This document shows positions 10,158 to 21,715 of a DNA stretch of 64,000 nucleotides, in pieces. Source of the stretch: Strigamia acuminata (Eukaryota; Arthropoda; Chilopoda; Geophilomorpha; Linotaeniidae). The stretch covers positions 1,240,001 to 1,304,000 of the forward strand of contig OX442322.1 in assembly GCA_949358305.1 (NCBI GenBank), read 5' to 3'. Every line of letters begins with the position of its first letter. Positions within the stretch are counted from its first letter, which is position 1. A program made the position numbers and the translations under genes. A model generated the notes under the pieces. It had not been told where the DNA came from. It made no database searches and worked only from the letters and a program-made list of their open reading frames with translations.

Positions 10158-13100
10158 CTAACCCAACTTGACTTGTTTTAGACAATTTACGAGTTGTACA
10201 AAATCGGTCACGTATTTTGTGTTCGGCTTGGGTCTACGTTTAGACTGTCGAACGGGAGATGGAAATCTTTTCCTCTTTTTAGACGGATTTTGAGGAGTTT
10301 CGTCCTCTTTAGAAGAAATCTGAGAAGTTTCCTCCTCTTTCTCTTCAACTAAATCCTCTGTTTCTATGGACACAGGTTCATTTATTAATTCTGAAGAATT
10401 AATAACCTGACCTGCCATCCAATCTGGAGTCGGGTGTGATTCGTTGGTACCGACTTTCTGATCTAATGTCCATTCCTCAATCGGGTAACTTGGGATATAA
10501 GGCATTAAATCCTGTATGTTGATCGCTTTTGCTTTCGTGTTATCAGAAAGCTTACGTAGTGTGTAGGAACCTCCGCCGAGAACAGCCGTAATTTCCCAAG
10601 GTCCATCACGTTTCTCAGCGAATCCTGCCGAAATCCCTTTATCTTTATTTGATAAAATATGTGTGGCTTTCCACACGAGATCTCCTTTGGCAAATTGACA
10701 AATATAATATTTGTCTTTATGTAGTCGATCATGCTTTTCGTAATTCGATTGAATTTTCCGATGCATTTCGCTGTGTGCACGTCTAATTACGTCTAAAATA
10801 CTATAGACATAAGCTTCGGGATTCTCTTTGTCGAATTTGATGGCGTGTTTAGTAATACGCGGGTCAAATGGCAAAGGAACGATTCTTCCTGTATTAAGAA
10901 TCATCGGAGAACAATTTGTTGCCTCGGACTTAGCGGTGCGCATCGCAAAGGCAAAAGAATTTAAATATTTTGGCCAGTGAGAGTGAATGTCCGAGTATAA
11001 AGCTAACATCATTTTTAAAGTCCTGTTAGCCCGCTCTGTAATATTAGCGGCAGCGTGATATGGGCTAATGTGAGCAATATCTACGTGATTTTTTCGACAA
11101 AAATCATTAAATATTGTTGACACGAATTGTTTGCCGTTGTCGGAGATTATCTTTTTTGGATATCCCCAACGGTGGAAAACTTCGCTCATTTTATTAACGA
11201 TGCATTCACTTGATGCAGTCGCTAATGGGAAGACTTCAATCCATTTTGTACAATTATCAATGATTACTAAAATCCATTTTAATTGTGAACGACCGGCTGG
11301 TTTTGGTCCCATCAGGTCAATGCTTACAGTCTCCCACGGGTTGGTCATGTTGTGAGGTGTATAGCTTGCCCGATGCTTTTGGTGTTGGCTAGGTTTGTAT
11401 TGTTGGCAATGAGTGCAACTGCGAACGTAGTTTCGAGTGTCTTTGCTCATTCTAGGCCAGAAATACATCTGTTTTGCTCTATCTAGGGTTTTGCTCATGC
11501 CAGCGTGTCCTGTAAGTGGGTGGCCATGGCATGCGAATAATGCACGTCTCACGAGAGAGCGTGGAATTACCGCCTTAAACCCGTTGCCAGAGTCGTTTAA
11601 CTCTTCCTCATCGGTCGGAGCAAAATAAATTAGCATAACACCTTTATTTTCTTCCGGTTCGTCGAGAGTGTAGCCACGAATCGCATTTAACCAATGTTTA
11701 TCCGTGATACGATTTTTTAATTTTTCGTCTCCTTTTAGGTAAACAAGGATTTTACTACATGCTGGATCTTTAAGCTGCGCTTCGATAATTTCGTCTCGCG
11801 TCGGCGGAACTACTTTTAGGATATCTGTTAGCGCAGTGTGTACATTTTCGTGATTACAATTGTGGACATCTATATGTCTGCAATTTTCTCTTGTACATCC
11901 TTCTTCCTCCCCCTTTTCTCCAGAATCATGAAATCTAACTGGATTATATGATTCTGAGAAAAAGTCTAAACTAAGGCCAACATTTGTAAGAAAATGTTTG
12001 CGCTCAGTTTCCGTCACTTGTAAAGATGCACACCTGTTTCCATTCCAAGTTGGATAGAAATGGGTGATCTCCTCTGGTTCGATATAATCATAATCCGGAG
12101 TGTCTAGTGCAGACAGTGGAGCGCGTGATAATGCGTCCGCTACTTGGTTCATTGCGCCGCGTCTAAAAATAATTTTAAACGCGCCACATTGTATTTTGAC
12201 GGCCCAACGACCAAACCTTCCGGATGGTTCCGGCGTACTCATCAACCAGCTAAGAGCTTTAGCATCGGACTCGAGAGTGAAAGTCGTGTATTCTATATAT
12301 GGGCGAAATCTCTCGATTGCCCATACAACGGCCAAACACTCCAATTCCGGCGTAGAATACCTTACTTCGGCCCCGTGTAACACTCGACTGGCGTACGCGA
12401 CTGCTTTCGGGACCATAATTAATTTCTGTTTCTTTTCACAGAATAACTCGACATCTTGGCAGAGTACTGCACCTAAGCCTGAATGAGAAGCATCTGTCAA
12501 AATGACAAAAGGCTTATTCATATCTGGCATGTGGAGAAGGGCTTGGTCCTTGTCACACAAAATATCTTTGATAGTTTCGAATGCAGTTGTTTGTGGGTCA
12601 TCCCACACAAACTTTGCTTGATCATGCATAATATTGGTCAATGGACGAGCAATATTTGCGATGTTAGGAATAAATTTTCGGAAAAAATTCGCAAGTCCTA
12701 CAAATCTTTGAATGTCTTTAGAGCAAGTCGGTTTGGGAAAATTCCTTACAGCCGAGACTTTGTCAGGGTCTGGAAGAAGAGATCCCTCCGAAATTAAATG
12801 GCCTAAAAATCGTAATGATGTTCGACCAAATTTTGACTTGTCTTTATTGATAGTTAGATTCGCGGCATCCAACTTCTCAAGTACGTCTTTAATATGTAAT
12901 AAATGATTTTCCCATGTGTCGGAAAAAATAATTATATCGTCTAAATAGACCAGAGCATGTTTATATAAAGAGTCACCCAATACGGTAGTCATGAGGTGTT
13001 GAAAAGAACTAGGTGCATTACAAAGACCAAATGGCAATCTCTTGAATTGAAATTTGCCTTTTGGGGTGTAAAAAGCAGTTTTACTCTTATCCTCCTCCTC

Positions 13101-14438
13101 CATTTCCATTTGATGATAACCTTTAGTTAAATCAATGGATGTAAAGTACTTGGCCTGATTAGTATGGTGAATTAATAGGTCAATACTTGGCATTTGAATT
13201 GCATCAACTTCTGTGATCGCATTCAACCAGCGGTAGTCGATACATAATCGATACTTCCCGCCGGGTTTAGCCACTATGACGGGGTGACTTATATAAGGGC
13301 CAGTGGCAGGTTCGATCAACCCATCGGCCTCCAACTCCTCGACCAATTCCGTCATAATCGCCTTCTTGGCCGGATTGTACATTCTATATGGCTGGTGTTT
13401 CCAAGTAGCACCAGGTTTAAACTTGATGCTGTGCTTGGCCACCTTCGTACAGCCCAGTTGGTCTCGAAATACGTTTTTTAATTGTACAAGAACGTTTACG
13501 AGTAACTGTTTTTCTTCCGCCGAACTGTTGCAGCCTTCGACGAGTTTTTCTGCCCAGTCCGGTGAAGTGGGAGTTCCTTCACCTTGGAGACCCAAAGTCT
13601 TAATGCTTGCTAAGCAACAGTTAAGTTCAGTGGTCTCGTACGGGGCTGTCCATCCGGGCATGTCATCACAGGTGAACACTGCTCGTCGGGGATTAGGGTT
13701 TATCCCCGTTCTACGCATAAAATTGTGACCCAAAATCAACCCACATACATTCTTGTGTAGAATTATGAAGGTCGTAGGTGTAACTCTCCTTTTATCGGCC
13801 CATTTGACACAAAGACAAACTTGACCGATAGGTCGGTGATCTATTCCGACCGCGCAGACACGCATTCCCCGGGGACATTCTTGTATGAATTCCACCGGAA
13901 TTTCCGTGTTTGAGAGGAGTTGTACTCCAATAAAACATTGGGTGGCTCCAGAGTCCATTAGTGCGTTGTAATCCAAACCTCCAATTTGGACATTCATACG
14001 CGGATCATCTTTGCCACCATTAATTAATTTGCTATTGCAAAGTTTGCCAAGCAATACTTTTCGTTCTTTCTTGTTCCATTTTTCAAGTTTAAGAAGTTTT
14101 CTTAACTTGAAAACCTTGGGTACAAGCGGTTTCTTGGGTGCATTCCAGCTTCCACTGAAAATACTCAAATTTTCTAGTTGGTCTGTCATGACTTTTAAAT
14201 TTTCATCGACACCGCCAGTAGAGCTGCTAGTCTTTCGACAGACAGGTACTGCTTCGTAAGAAATGACCAACGATGGTGGTTTATTCTTCGAATCATCGAC
14301 ATAAGGTACTGTGAGATGACTAGGCTTATGTCTTAATTTAAATTCATCTTTTCGTAAAAATAAATCATTTGACAATTCCGAGAAAGGAAACAACTCTTTA
14401 AGCGGGGGTTGGGCAACTTGAACAACCCCCTGAATCAG
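10158..14438 (-). CDS. pol: Gypsy pol: protease, RT, RNase H, integrase
   Basis: The ORF is open throughout and is entered by a -1 frameshift from gag, so no start codon is needed; the first non-ATG start-like codon is at 14393. Numbering from 14393: aspartic protease DSG at 147-149; RT about 345-525 with YLDD at 483-486; RNase H beginning TDAS near 633; the H2C2 integrase zinc site at about 956-996 (HGHPLTGH...CTHC); and the integrase catalytic triad D1026 (SIDLMGP), D1085 (SDNGKQF) and E1120 (NITERANRT). The protease-RT-RNaseH-integrase order marks Ty3/Gypsy, not Copia. The tail is Lys/Arg-rich with an acidic stretch. All key residues are present, so the enzyme set looks functional and could serve the pol-less copies in trans. 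Confidence 0.95.
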   Translation of the reverse strand: MIQGVVQVAQPPLKELFPFSELSNDLFLRKDEFKLRHKPSHLTVPYVDDSKNKPPSLVISYEAVPVCRKTSSSTGGVDENLKVMTDQLENLSIFSGSWNAPKKPLVPKVFKLRKLLKLEKWNKKERKVLLGKLCNSKLINGGKDDPRMNVQIGGLDYNALMDSGATQCFIGVQLLSNTEIPVEFIQECPRGMRVCAVGIDHRPIGQVCLCVKWADKRRVTPTTFIILHKNVCGLILGHNFMRRTGINPNPRRAVFTCDDMPGWTAPYETTELNCCLASIKTLGLQGEGTPTSPDWAEKLVEGCNSSAEEKQLLVNVLVQLKNVFRDQLGCTKVAKHSIKFKPGATWKHQPYRMYNPAKKAIMTELVEELEADGLIEPATGPYISHPVIVAKPGGKYRLCIDYRWLNAITEVDAIQMPSIDLLIHHTNQAKYFTSIDLTKGYHQMEMEEEDKSKTAFYTPKGKFQFKRLPFGLCNAPSSFQHLMTTVLGDSLYKHALVYLDDIIIFSDTWENHLLHIKDVLEKLDAANLTINKDKSKFGRTSLRFLGHLISEGSLLPDPDKVSAVRNFPKPTCSKDIQRFVGLANFFRKFIPNIANIARPLTNIMHDQAKFVWDDPQTTAFETIKDILCDKDQALLHMPDMNKPFVILTDASHSGLGAVLCQDVELFCEKKQKLIMVPKAVAYASRVLHGAEVRYSTPELECLAVVWAIERFRPYIEYTTFTLESDAKALSWLMSTPEPSGRFGRWAVKIQCGAFKIIFRRGAMNQVADALSRAPLSALDTPDYDYIEPEEITHFYPTWNGNRCASLQVTETERKHFLTNVGLSLDFFSESYNPVRFHDSGEKGEEEGCTRENCRHIDVHNCNHENVHTALTDILKVVPPTRDEIIEAQLKDPACSKILVYLKGDEKLKNRITDKHWLNAIRGYTLDEPEENKGVMLIYFAPTDEEELNDSGNGFKAVIPRSLVRRALFACHGHPLTGHAGMSKTLDRAKQMYFWPRMSKDTRNYVRSCTHCQQYKPSQHQKHRASYTPHNMTNPWETVSIDLMGPKPAGRSQLKWILVIIDNCTKWIEVFPLATASSECIVNKMSEVFHRWGYPKKIISDNGKQFVSTIFNDFCRKNHVDIAHISPYHAAANITERANRTLKMMLALYSDIHSHWPKYLNSFAFAMRTAKSEATNCSPMILNTGRIVPLPFDPRITKHAIKFDKENPEAYVYSILDVIRRAHSEMHRKIQSNYEKHDRLHKDKYYICQFAKGDLVWKATHILSNKDKGISAGFAEKRDGPWEITAVLGGGSYTLRKLSDNTKAKAINIQDLMPYIPSYPIEEWTLDQKVGTNESHPTPDWMAGQVINSSELINEPVSIETEDLVEEKEEETSQISSKEDETPQNPSKKRKRFPSPVRQSKRRPKPNTKYVTDFVQLVNCLKQVKLG

Positions 14439-14444
14439 TTTTTT
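14404..14444 (-). promoter_or_regulatory. Programmed -1 frameshift signal at the gag-pol junction
   Basis: On the minus strand the heptamer A AAA AAC lies in the gag frame at 14444-14438 and touches the gag TGA (14437-14435). After a 7-nt spacer comes a perfect 8-bp stem, GGGGGTTG (14430-14423) with CAACCCCC (14411-14404), and an 11-nt loop. Slipping back one base enters the open pol frame. This is the standard layout of retroviral -1 signals. Confidence 0.9.
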
Positions 14445-16043
14445 GTCTCGTCGGGAGTGACTGACTCAGTGGCTGCTGGTAAATGCTTAATTAACAGGTC
14501 AACCATGTTTTTCTGGAAGTCAGTAAATTTGGAGTCTAAAGTTTCTGACGTAACCCAATTTTGTTTGGGTCGTTTAAACTCGGGGTTGGGAGCAGAGTGG
14601 TTAAATCTTTTATTTGAATTTAACGAGTCTGTTTTCCCTGCTAATTTTTTGGCAAGGGCGGGACATTCTCTTTTAAAATGTCCAGGCTCGTGACAGAAAA
14701 AGCATTTTCCAGTAGTCTTTTCATACTGGGCGGCAAATAATCGCTCCATTGAACCATCGTCAGTTGAGTCGTCATTTTCCGACTCGTCTTCATTTTCAAC
14801 TTCATCTTGAGTTTGCGTTAAACGTAGTGAAGTTTTAGATGGAAAAATCTTAGATTTTTCGTGAAGTTTGGGAGTAGGATGATTCTCTCGATTATCGTAC
14901 TCCAATTTTGCTGCAAGTTGAGAACTTTCAAACTTAGAGCGATTTGCTCCTACATATTGTAGAATGTCATCTACTGTAAAGTTACCATACATTCCTTGTG
15001 TACATAACGCCGTGAAACTTTCTTGAGTTAAATTGTCGAATAATTGCGCACGTCCAGTTTTATCACCTGGCGGCACTTCACCTTGTTCTTGCGTATAACG
15101 CAGAAGAAAACTATAAAGTGACTCGTCGGCTCGTTGTTTTACATTAAGAAGTCGCCTTTCTCTTGTAAGTGGAACGAGGTCGAAACAATCGAGAAAAGAG
15201 GCTTCGAAAGTTCGCCAACTGTTAAAAGTATGGCGTTGCTTATGGAACCAACGTTGTGCATGGCCTAATAGTCGTCCAGGTACAGCAGTGTGTACCATGT
15301 CGTCTAAAGGGATGCCTTTCCCGAGTGCGACAGCTTTGACGATTTCAAGGAATCGCGCAACCTCTGTCTGTTTCCCGTCAAAAATAGGAATCTCGATTCC
15401 TTTTCCAAAATTCTGACTGGGATTACTCGGGCTTCGGATTTGACCAACTAAACCCTGAATAATTTGTTTTACATTTTCGTCCGACAAATTAGAAGCAGAG
15501 TTCGAATTGGGTGTAGACCGACTTTCTTGGTCTCTGGGTGGCGGATTTGGCTCTCCTTGAAAATTTTGATGTCTATCAGGTGGCGGTGGAGAACGAGAAT
15601 TATTACGTCGGTGGAAATTATTGTTATAATTTCCCCCTCCACCAGCGTGAGATTCGTCACTACTCGAGTTAGGATCGGAGTCACGCGGATCACCAGGAGC
15701 TCCGGGAAATCGTTGATTTCTCGGCGGAGCTCGTCCACCTTGAGAGCGGGAATTTCTATAATTCCTAAAATCTCCATCAGATTGGGTGTGAGATTGAAAA
15801 TTTTGATAATTTTCATTTCTCCCCCTTGGTTGGACCGACAGATTAGTTCGAGGCTGTGGAACTCTGAAAGAATCATTCAAATTCCCAGTGGGAGCGGGTA
15901 AAATATTATTTACAGCCGTCGCACTTGGTAAATTTCGGGAAATTGGCGCAGAAATATTTCCTTGTCCGGAATTTCCCATTCTTTCGGCCGAATTCGATCG
16001 CCAAGAACTAGTTGGTAACTGAATCAAAGGTTGAACAGATAGT
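14435..16043 (-). pseudogene. gag: Gypsy gag, 3' part (gene split by copy 1)
   Basis: This is the C-terminal 80% of gag. It reads from the insertion junction to the TGA at 14435, the first residues shown by an ORF scan being only the part after a TTG at 16027. It has a Gly/Arg/Asn/Pro-rich region, a capsid-like region (about 15050-15400 on the map) and one CCHC zinc knuckle CFFCHEPGHFKREC near 14662-14703, the nucleocapsid signature. When copy 1 and one TAGT duplication are taken out, this frame continues in phase with 25706-26149 for a 682-residue gag. The insertion therefore inactivated an otherwise intact gene. Confidence 0.9.
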
Positions 16044-16294
16044 TATGACGGTTTACAATGGCTATAAATGCCTATTTTCTATCAAGAAAGCGCTGTTGCG
16101 CCAATATGATGGTATTTTTACAATATTCTGTGTAAAACTGATAAATGTCTAGAATAAAGTCATTTATGATGTTTCAAATACAAAGATGTTCGTTTATTAA
16201 GAATAAACACTAATTTCCACATGATACTAAAGTATCACGGCATAATTACGAAGATTCGTCTGCTAAAACCCGCATTTGTCAATGCTCCATATTG

Positions 16295-16308
16295 CCACTA
16301 GATGGCGC
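16295..16308 (+). promoter_or_regulatory. CTCF-like motif in copy 1 U3
   Basis: CCACTAGATGGCGC matches all 14 positions of CCASYAGRKGGCRS. The same site in the 3' LTR is at 24044-24057. Copy 2 has CCACAAGATGGCGC (minus) at 29283-29296 and 36785-36798. Confidence 0.45.
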
Positions 16309-16677
16309 GATCGCAATTAGCGATAAATTCGAATACGAACTTGAAAACCTCATGATTAAATATAAACGTATATTTAATCAAGTGAATAAATTGTGTTAAA
16401 TATTAATATAAATATATATTAAGTATCTGACATTGTTAAATACAATGTAACTTCCATTTCTGCGGGACAGAATGTTTAGCGATCAATCGGTCAACCGATC
16501 AATCTGATTGGTGGAACCCATTTCCGGTCCTGGGTATCCAGTTCCGGTTGTAACAAGGATTAGCATAATTTGCATAAATGCTCCTCCGTATCCACTTCCG
16601 GTGATACGGGATTGGAGGGATTCGTGGAACCCATGTTCCAATTGGATGACTGGATTAATCCTTAAATCCAGTCAGGT

Positions 16678-16685
16678 TATATAAA
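16678..16685 (+). promoter_or_regulatory. LTR TATA box
   Basis: TATATAAA, about 635 bp into the LTR. It lies just upstream of the point where the copy 1 and copy 2 LTRs become almost identical, consistent with the start of R a few tens of bases further on. Confidence 0.6.
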
Positions 16686-17955
16686 CCCAAACAATCGGCC
16701 ATTCCGCAGCTCTGTTTGATTATTTCTGTTTGGTATTGTTACTTAAGAAGTATGATTCGTTGTTCACGTAAAAAACCTTTTGGTTCTTTGTTGATTTATT
16801 CGCAAAGAACCGTTGCATGATTCTACAGAATCATGCCACCGCCGGCAATTGAAGTCGAAGTGCTGGGATTATTATGTTGCATAAATGTTACAGTCTACGG
16901 TTGCGACGCCGAAGGAGAACCCGCCGTTGTGCAATTCAGTATCCTCCGGACAGGACCAAGTTGTCTTTTTCGGTATGAACGTATTCCGTTACCACGAGTA
17001 GCATCGGTATTGTTGAGAATCGGTTCCTTCACCTGATGGTGCCAAAGCAGTCTGTTTTACAGTAACCACGAGTAGCACCAAGTGTTTGGCAAGCTGATTC
17101 TCATGGTATTCGATGCCAAAGCAGTCGGTCTATTATTAGTACCGCGAGAGATAAAACTGCTGTGCGGAGCCGCGAGCTATCGACCCCTGTGTACGTGGTA
17201 CCGTCAACCACTCGATGGACGACCGTGCTGCGACGCCGGGGACGCTTGATACCGTTCTGCATGGCAAGGCGTATATTCTAATCGATGGCAATTGTGTGTT
17301 GCGACGGGAAGCTTAATCTTCATTTTATTTATAACAGAAAAACTTAAACTCGACAACCAGTTGGACCAAAATCAAGTCAGAAGACTTAATCTCATATTGA
17401 ACTCAATATAACCGATAAGTTGACGACAACTTATTCCCGAAATATCTAAATAAGAATTCACAACGATATGAATTAAATATAATTCATAAGTGGAATATTG
17501 ATAAGTAAATGAATACATTTACTTACACCAATATCCTCCCAAAGTTGTGGCGGTGCAGACAAAGTCAACCGCAATGCTCAGATCATTCGATTTATCGACG
17601 TGCGATAGTTTACACAGCGAACCAAGGAAACCAGCGAAGCCGTATCGGACTCCAGGACACAGCCATCCGGCTTAAGATGACATCTATAATCAGGTCGAGC
17701 GATGGGGAAACCGCTCCCATATTCCAGACCCGTAGTGATATTATTCTAGGGCCAGTTGGCCAATTCTTTGTATAGTTTAATAGCTGATTTAACTTGCCAA
17801 ATGTCGGCATTAGTCCTATGTATAATTTAGCTCATCCATATTGTTTGCCAACAATAAACTGTCTTGTATTTATCTCGTATTGTATTCACTGTTTATTTAT
17901 TGCGATCTCTTCCCGGTACCATTGTCAAATGGGAGTTGTGGTCGTCACCGTCACA

Positions 17956-18430
17956 CGTGGAGGTCCCACCGAGATTAGGTTGCAATTAAATTCGATTGAA
18001 TTGCAACAGTGAATATTGGAGATAAATATTTAACTAAAAGATTTAAGTTAAAAATAGACAGATTAAATTTTCAGTTTATATTTCCATGTGAAGAAGTTAA
18101 ACTGATGAAATAGAAATACGTAGTAGATTTTCCTTCATTATTTTCGTTTGAAGATTTTAGGGATTTCAAAGACTACCACCTAATCTCACACGTGGAGGTC
18201 CCACCGAGATTAGGTTGCAATTAAATTCGATTGAATTGCAACAGTGAATATTGGAGATAAATATTTAACTAAAAGATTTAAGTTAAAAATAGACAGATTA
18301 AATTTTCAGTTTATATTTCCATGTGAAGAAGTTAAACTGATGAAATAGAAATACGTAGTAGATTTTCCTTCATTATTTTCGTTTGAAGATTTTAGGGATT
18401 TCAAAGACTACCACCTAATCTCACACGTGG
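17956..18430 (+). repeat. Tandem 235-bp units each carrying a tRNA-Gln primer site
   Basis: Units at 17956-18190 and 18191-18425 are essentially identical, and a third, diverging one starts at 18426. Each begins CG followed by TGGAGGTCCCACCGAGATT, complementary to the 3' end of tRNA-Gln (TTG anticodon type) with CCA added. Only the first site abuts the LTR end. Each later unit is preceded by CTAATCTCACA, which mimics the LTR terminus. Confidence 0.85.
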
Positions 18431-21400
18431 AGGTCCCACCGAGATTAGGTTGCAATTAAATTCGATAGAATTGTAAAAGTGAATTTTGAGATAAATATTT
18501 AACTAAAAGATTTAGTTAAAAAACAGACAAGTTTCAAACCATGTTTATTTTTTTGAGAAACACCAAAACAGTCCTTTAACTAGGAATTTCGGAAGTTATA
18601 GACCTATCACACGATCACTGAAATAGGTTGCAAATTAATTCGATCGAATTGCAAAAGCGAATCTTGAATCCGATATTAACTAAAAAATTTTAGTTAAAAC
18701 AGACAAATAGATTTTCAGTTTATATTTTCATGTGAAAAGTTAAACTGACGAAATGGAAACGTTTAGTGAACTCTCTTTACTATTTTCGTTCGACAATTTA
18801 AGGAATACGAAGTATTTTAAATAAGAAATCAAAAAAGTTTCGAGTGAAATAAGAATACAGATATTTTTTTTTCGAAGTTTGTTTTATTTCGAAAAGCTAA
18901 AAACATACAAGTTTAGAAGGCGGACTTCTTACGAATTTATCTTTCCACCTGAAAAGTTAAAACGAAGAAAACACCGCAACTATTTGGAAATATTTACAAG
19001 AAATTAAGTTTCTTGTAACTGTACGTCGACACCGATAGCCAGCGACCACGCGCCATAGCAATACGCGTCGATCTCCGTATCAAACGCAGCAGGGAAGCTA
19101 CTCAAACCTTCAACGCAAGGTGCGAACGAATGCTTGGAAATTATGGCGGACAACAGATAAAAGACAGCGGAGAAATGTTACAGAAGGTTCGTAGAGATTT
19201 ATTTAAGTGTCGCGAACTAATTTTTCCACTGCCATCGGTACCAAAGATAATTTAGTTGTTGGAGAAAAACAACACACTCCATTTCGCAGAAAAGATTTGC
19301 AAATCGAAATGAATATTACCTTTATTTGAAGGAATTAACTATTTTCACAAAAAGTACATTTTTTCCTTCGGGACAATGGAAATTAAGAAAATATAAAATG
19401 GCGGCGAATGAAGTTGCCGACCACGTAGAATAGTATTTTTTACATTGAAAGTTACGAATCACGATAAACGCTTTCCCTCGGAAAAGTAAAAGGATTTCAT
19501 TCAATCTTTCCTTTCGGAAATTTAACAGTGTTTTAAGTTTCCAACGATATTTGGGTCTCCCAAATTTTGAGAATTTCTAAATGAAATTTAGCTGTTTGAA
19601 AAACAACGAATATTTTTAGTAATCTAATCGGACATTTTCCCACATGATTTCTTAAAACCGGAATAACAAATCCATTTGTGGCTATGAACTTTGCCACATG
19701 AAATATTTACGGAGCGAATATTTTTTGATTGGATTGAAGCTTTAAAATCAGATAGCTGATTTAAACGAAGAAAATAAGTTTCAAAGTAATTATTTTTCTT
19801 TCGGAAAAATCAAATAAATCACCGCTGATGAAAAGTTGTATTTTTCCATTCGAAAAAACTAAGAATTGCACAAGATTTATCTTCTATTTTGAACATAGAT
19901 TTTATTCGGAAAAGGAAAGATTCTAGATACATTATTTTTCTCTAAAAATTAAGAATTTAGTCAATTTTCCTAAAGGTTAATGGAATGTCATCATATATTT
20001 CGTTCGTAATTTACGTGTTAAAGTTTAATCAGAAAAACGATTGAATATGTTTTATTTGCGATAAGTAAAAGAAAGGTTCTTTAAAAATGGAATTTCGATG
20101 CAAATCCCACAGTAAAGGGAATGTTATGTGTGAGCAATTAACGAAAAGTTGGAATAACTTCATTTTATTTCATTCAAAAGTAGTTGTGAAAAATCAATTT
20201 CAAATATTTTTCAAAGAAAAATTATTTTTATCGGAAAAAAGTAATTTACATGTCCTCGCGCGGACCGAGTAGTAAACTGCTTAATTGTGACATCGATACT
20301 GTTATTGTGTCACGTGTTATACGGAATTCCAAACCAGTGAATTACGAATTTTGGCGCGATAGGAATAGAAGTTTGACAGTGAAAGTTCTCCAGATTTGTC
20401 TTTTCATTTGAAAAGTTCAAATTGAGGAAATGCTGCAGCAGATGAAGGTATTTACGACAATTGAGATTTAAATATTCTTTCATTCAAAAGATAAAAGATC
20501 TCTGCAAAAACATCTCGTTATTAGAGATAAGGGGGACGAAAATTATTAAAACGAATAATCAAAGACACGTCCTTCGTAAATATCGCAAAGGAATAACTAA
20601 TTGTGAAAACAATTGTCCGCTCAGGAAAAGTGGAATTTAGCTAGATATTTTCTTTCGAAAAATCAAAGCAATTGTCATCAAAAAAGAAAGATTTGATGAA
20701 TAATTTTTACCCAAAAGTCTAAAGGATTGTCGAATAGTTTTCTCCCGAAAAACAAGTACACATTTGTACCAATAACTTTATCGTTTAAAGTAAAATTTCG
20801 AATATTTTCTTTTGGAAGATTAGAGAATTAGATAATTTTTCTCGCAAAACAAATTTAAAGAATTTTAACGAATTTTTATTTGTTAAAAAAATTTGTTAAA
20901 AAAGGGGGAGATGGATGGTGAAAATTTATTTTTTCACACTCGAAAAATGGAATTTAAACCCGAAAAAGTAAAGACTTGGTCAAATTATTCTTCCTATTGG
21001 AAATGAATACACAATGTTGGGAATCGAAAATAGATTTCAATTACAAAGGAATGATTATTTGAACGATAATTGAATAAGAATAAGAAAAATTGAGAGTTTG
21101 AGAAAACTTTATTAAAACTGTGGTTGTAATGATATTACACACTAAACGGAATAATCAAAGAAAAATATTTTTTGAAGAAAAGTTATTTAATTATTTGGAT
21201 TGGTAAAAATCCCAAAGTTCAAGAAGATTGAAGTAAGTTTATTTTATTTTCATTTGAAAAATACAATATTTTACGAATGTCTTCCCGAAGGAATTTTATT
21301 TTATCGGTAAAATTGAATCTCGAAGGGAACGGACTTAGTAGAGAACTACTAAATAGATGTAACGTCCTTTATACCATTGGCCGACACTAACATCCGCCAA

Positions 21401-21715
21401 TCAGAAGTTGGGAGATCTAGGGATCCCCAGCCCCCTGCTATTAAAGGAGGACCAGATCAGATACTGATCATTCGCATCCAGACCAGACCAGAAGACGTGT
21501 TCCAGAGTCATCTTGACCACGCCGTCCCGATTTCAGTCACGATTCGAATTTTGTGTGCCGTGTAACCTGCAAAAGCTAACACGTGTCAAACAAACGCGAA
21601 GTTTAATTTTATTTTGTCAAAAGTAAAGTTTAGAAGTGTTTCTTGTTGAAAAGTGTATTATATTCGTCTTCTTTATAAATTAAAGAATTAAAATCGTCAG
21701 ATTTTGAATTTTTTT
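18431..21715 (+). other. Leader of copy 1 with recurring small palindromes
   Basis: About 3.3 kb, AT-rich and without a credible gene. Short palindromes of the form TTTTC, four or five bases, GAAAA recur, often followed by a T.AAA stretch. Examples are at 18725-18738, 18942-18955, 19794-19808, 20401-20414 and 21247-21260. A partial further primer-like unit begins near 18606. The same leader is in copy 2 in reverse. Confidence 0.6.

Larger units (their letters stand above)
16044..17955 (+). repeat. Copy 1 5' LTR
   Basis: It opens TATGACGG (the other copy has TGTGACGG) and closes ACCGTCACA. A TATATAAA box is at 16678-16685 and AATAAA at 17853-17858. Downstream of the TATA box, ACCACGAGTAGCA and GCCAAAGCAGTC each occur twice (about 16995-17135), an internal duplication. 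Confidence 0.93.

Noticed and set aside
16833-17036. 67-codon ORF present four times (also 24582, 28565, 36067), and the 88-codon ORF at 17509 with its three counterparts
   Set aside because: They lie inside the near-identical LTRs of the pol-less element, so repetition reflects LTR identity, not selection on protein; no family features.
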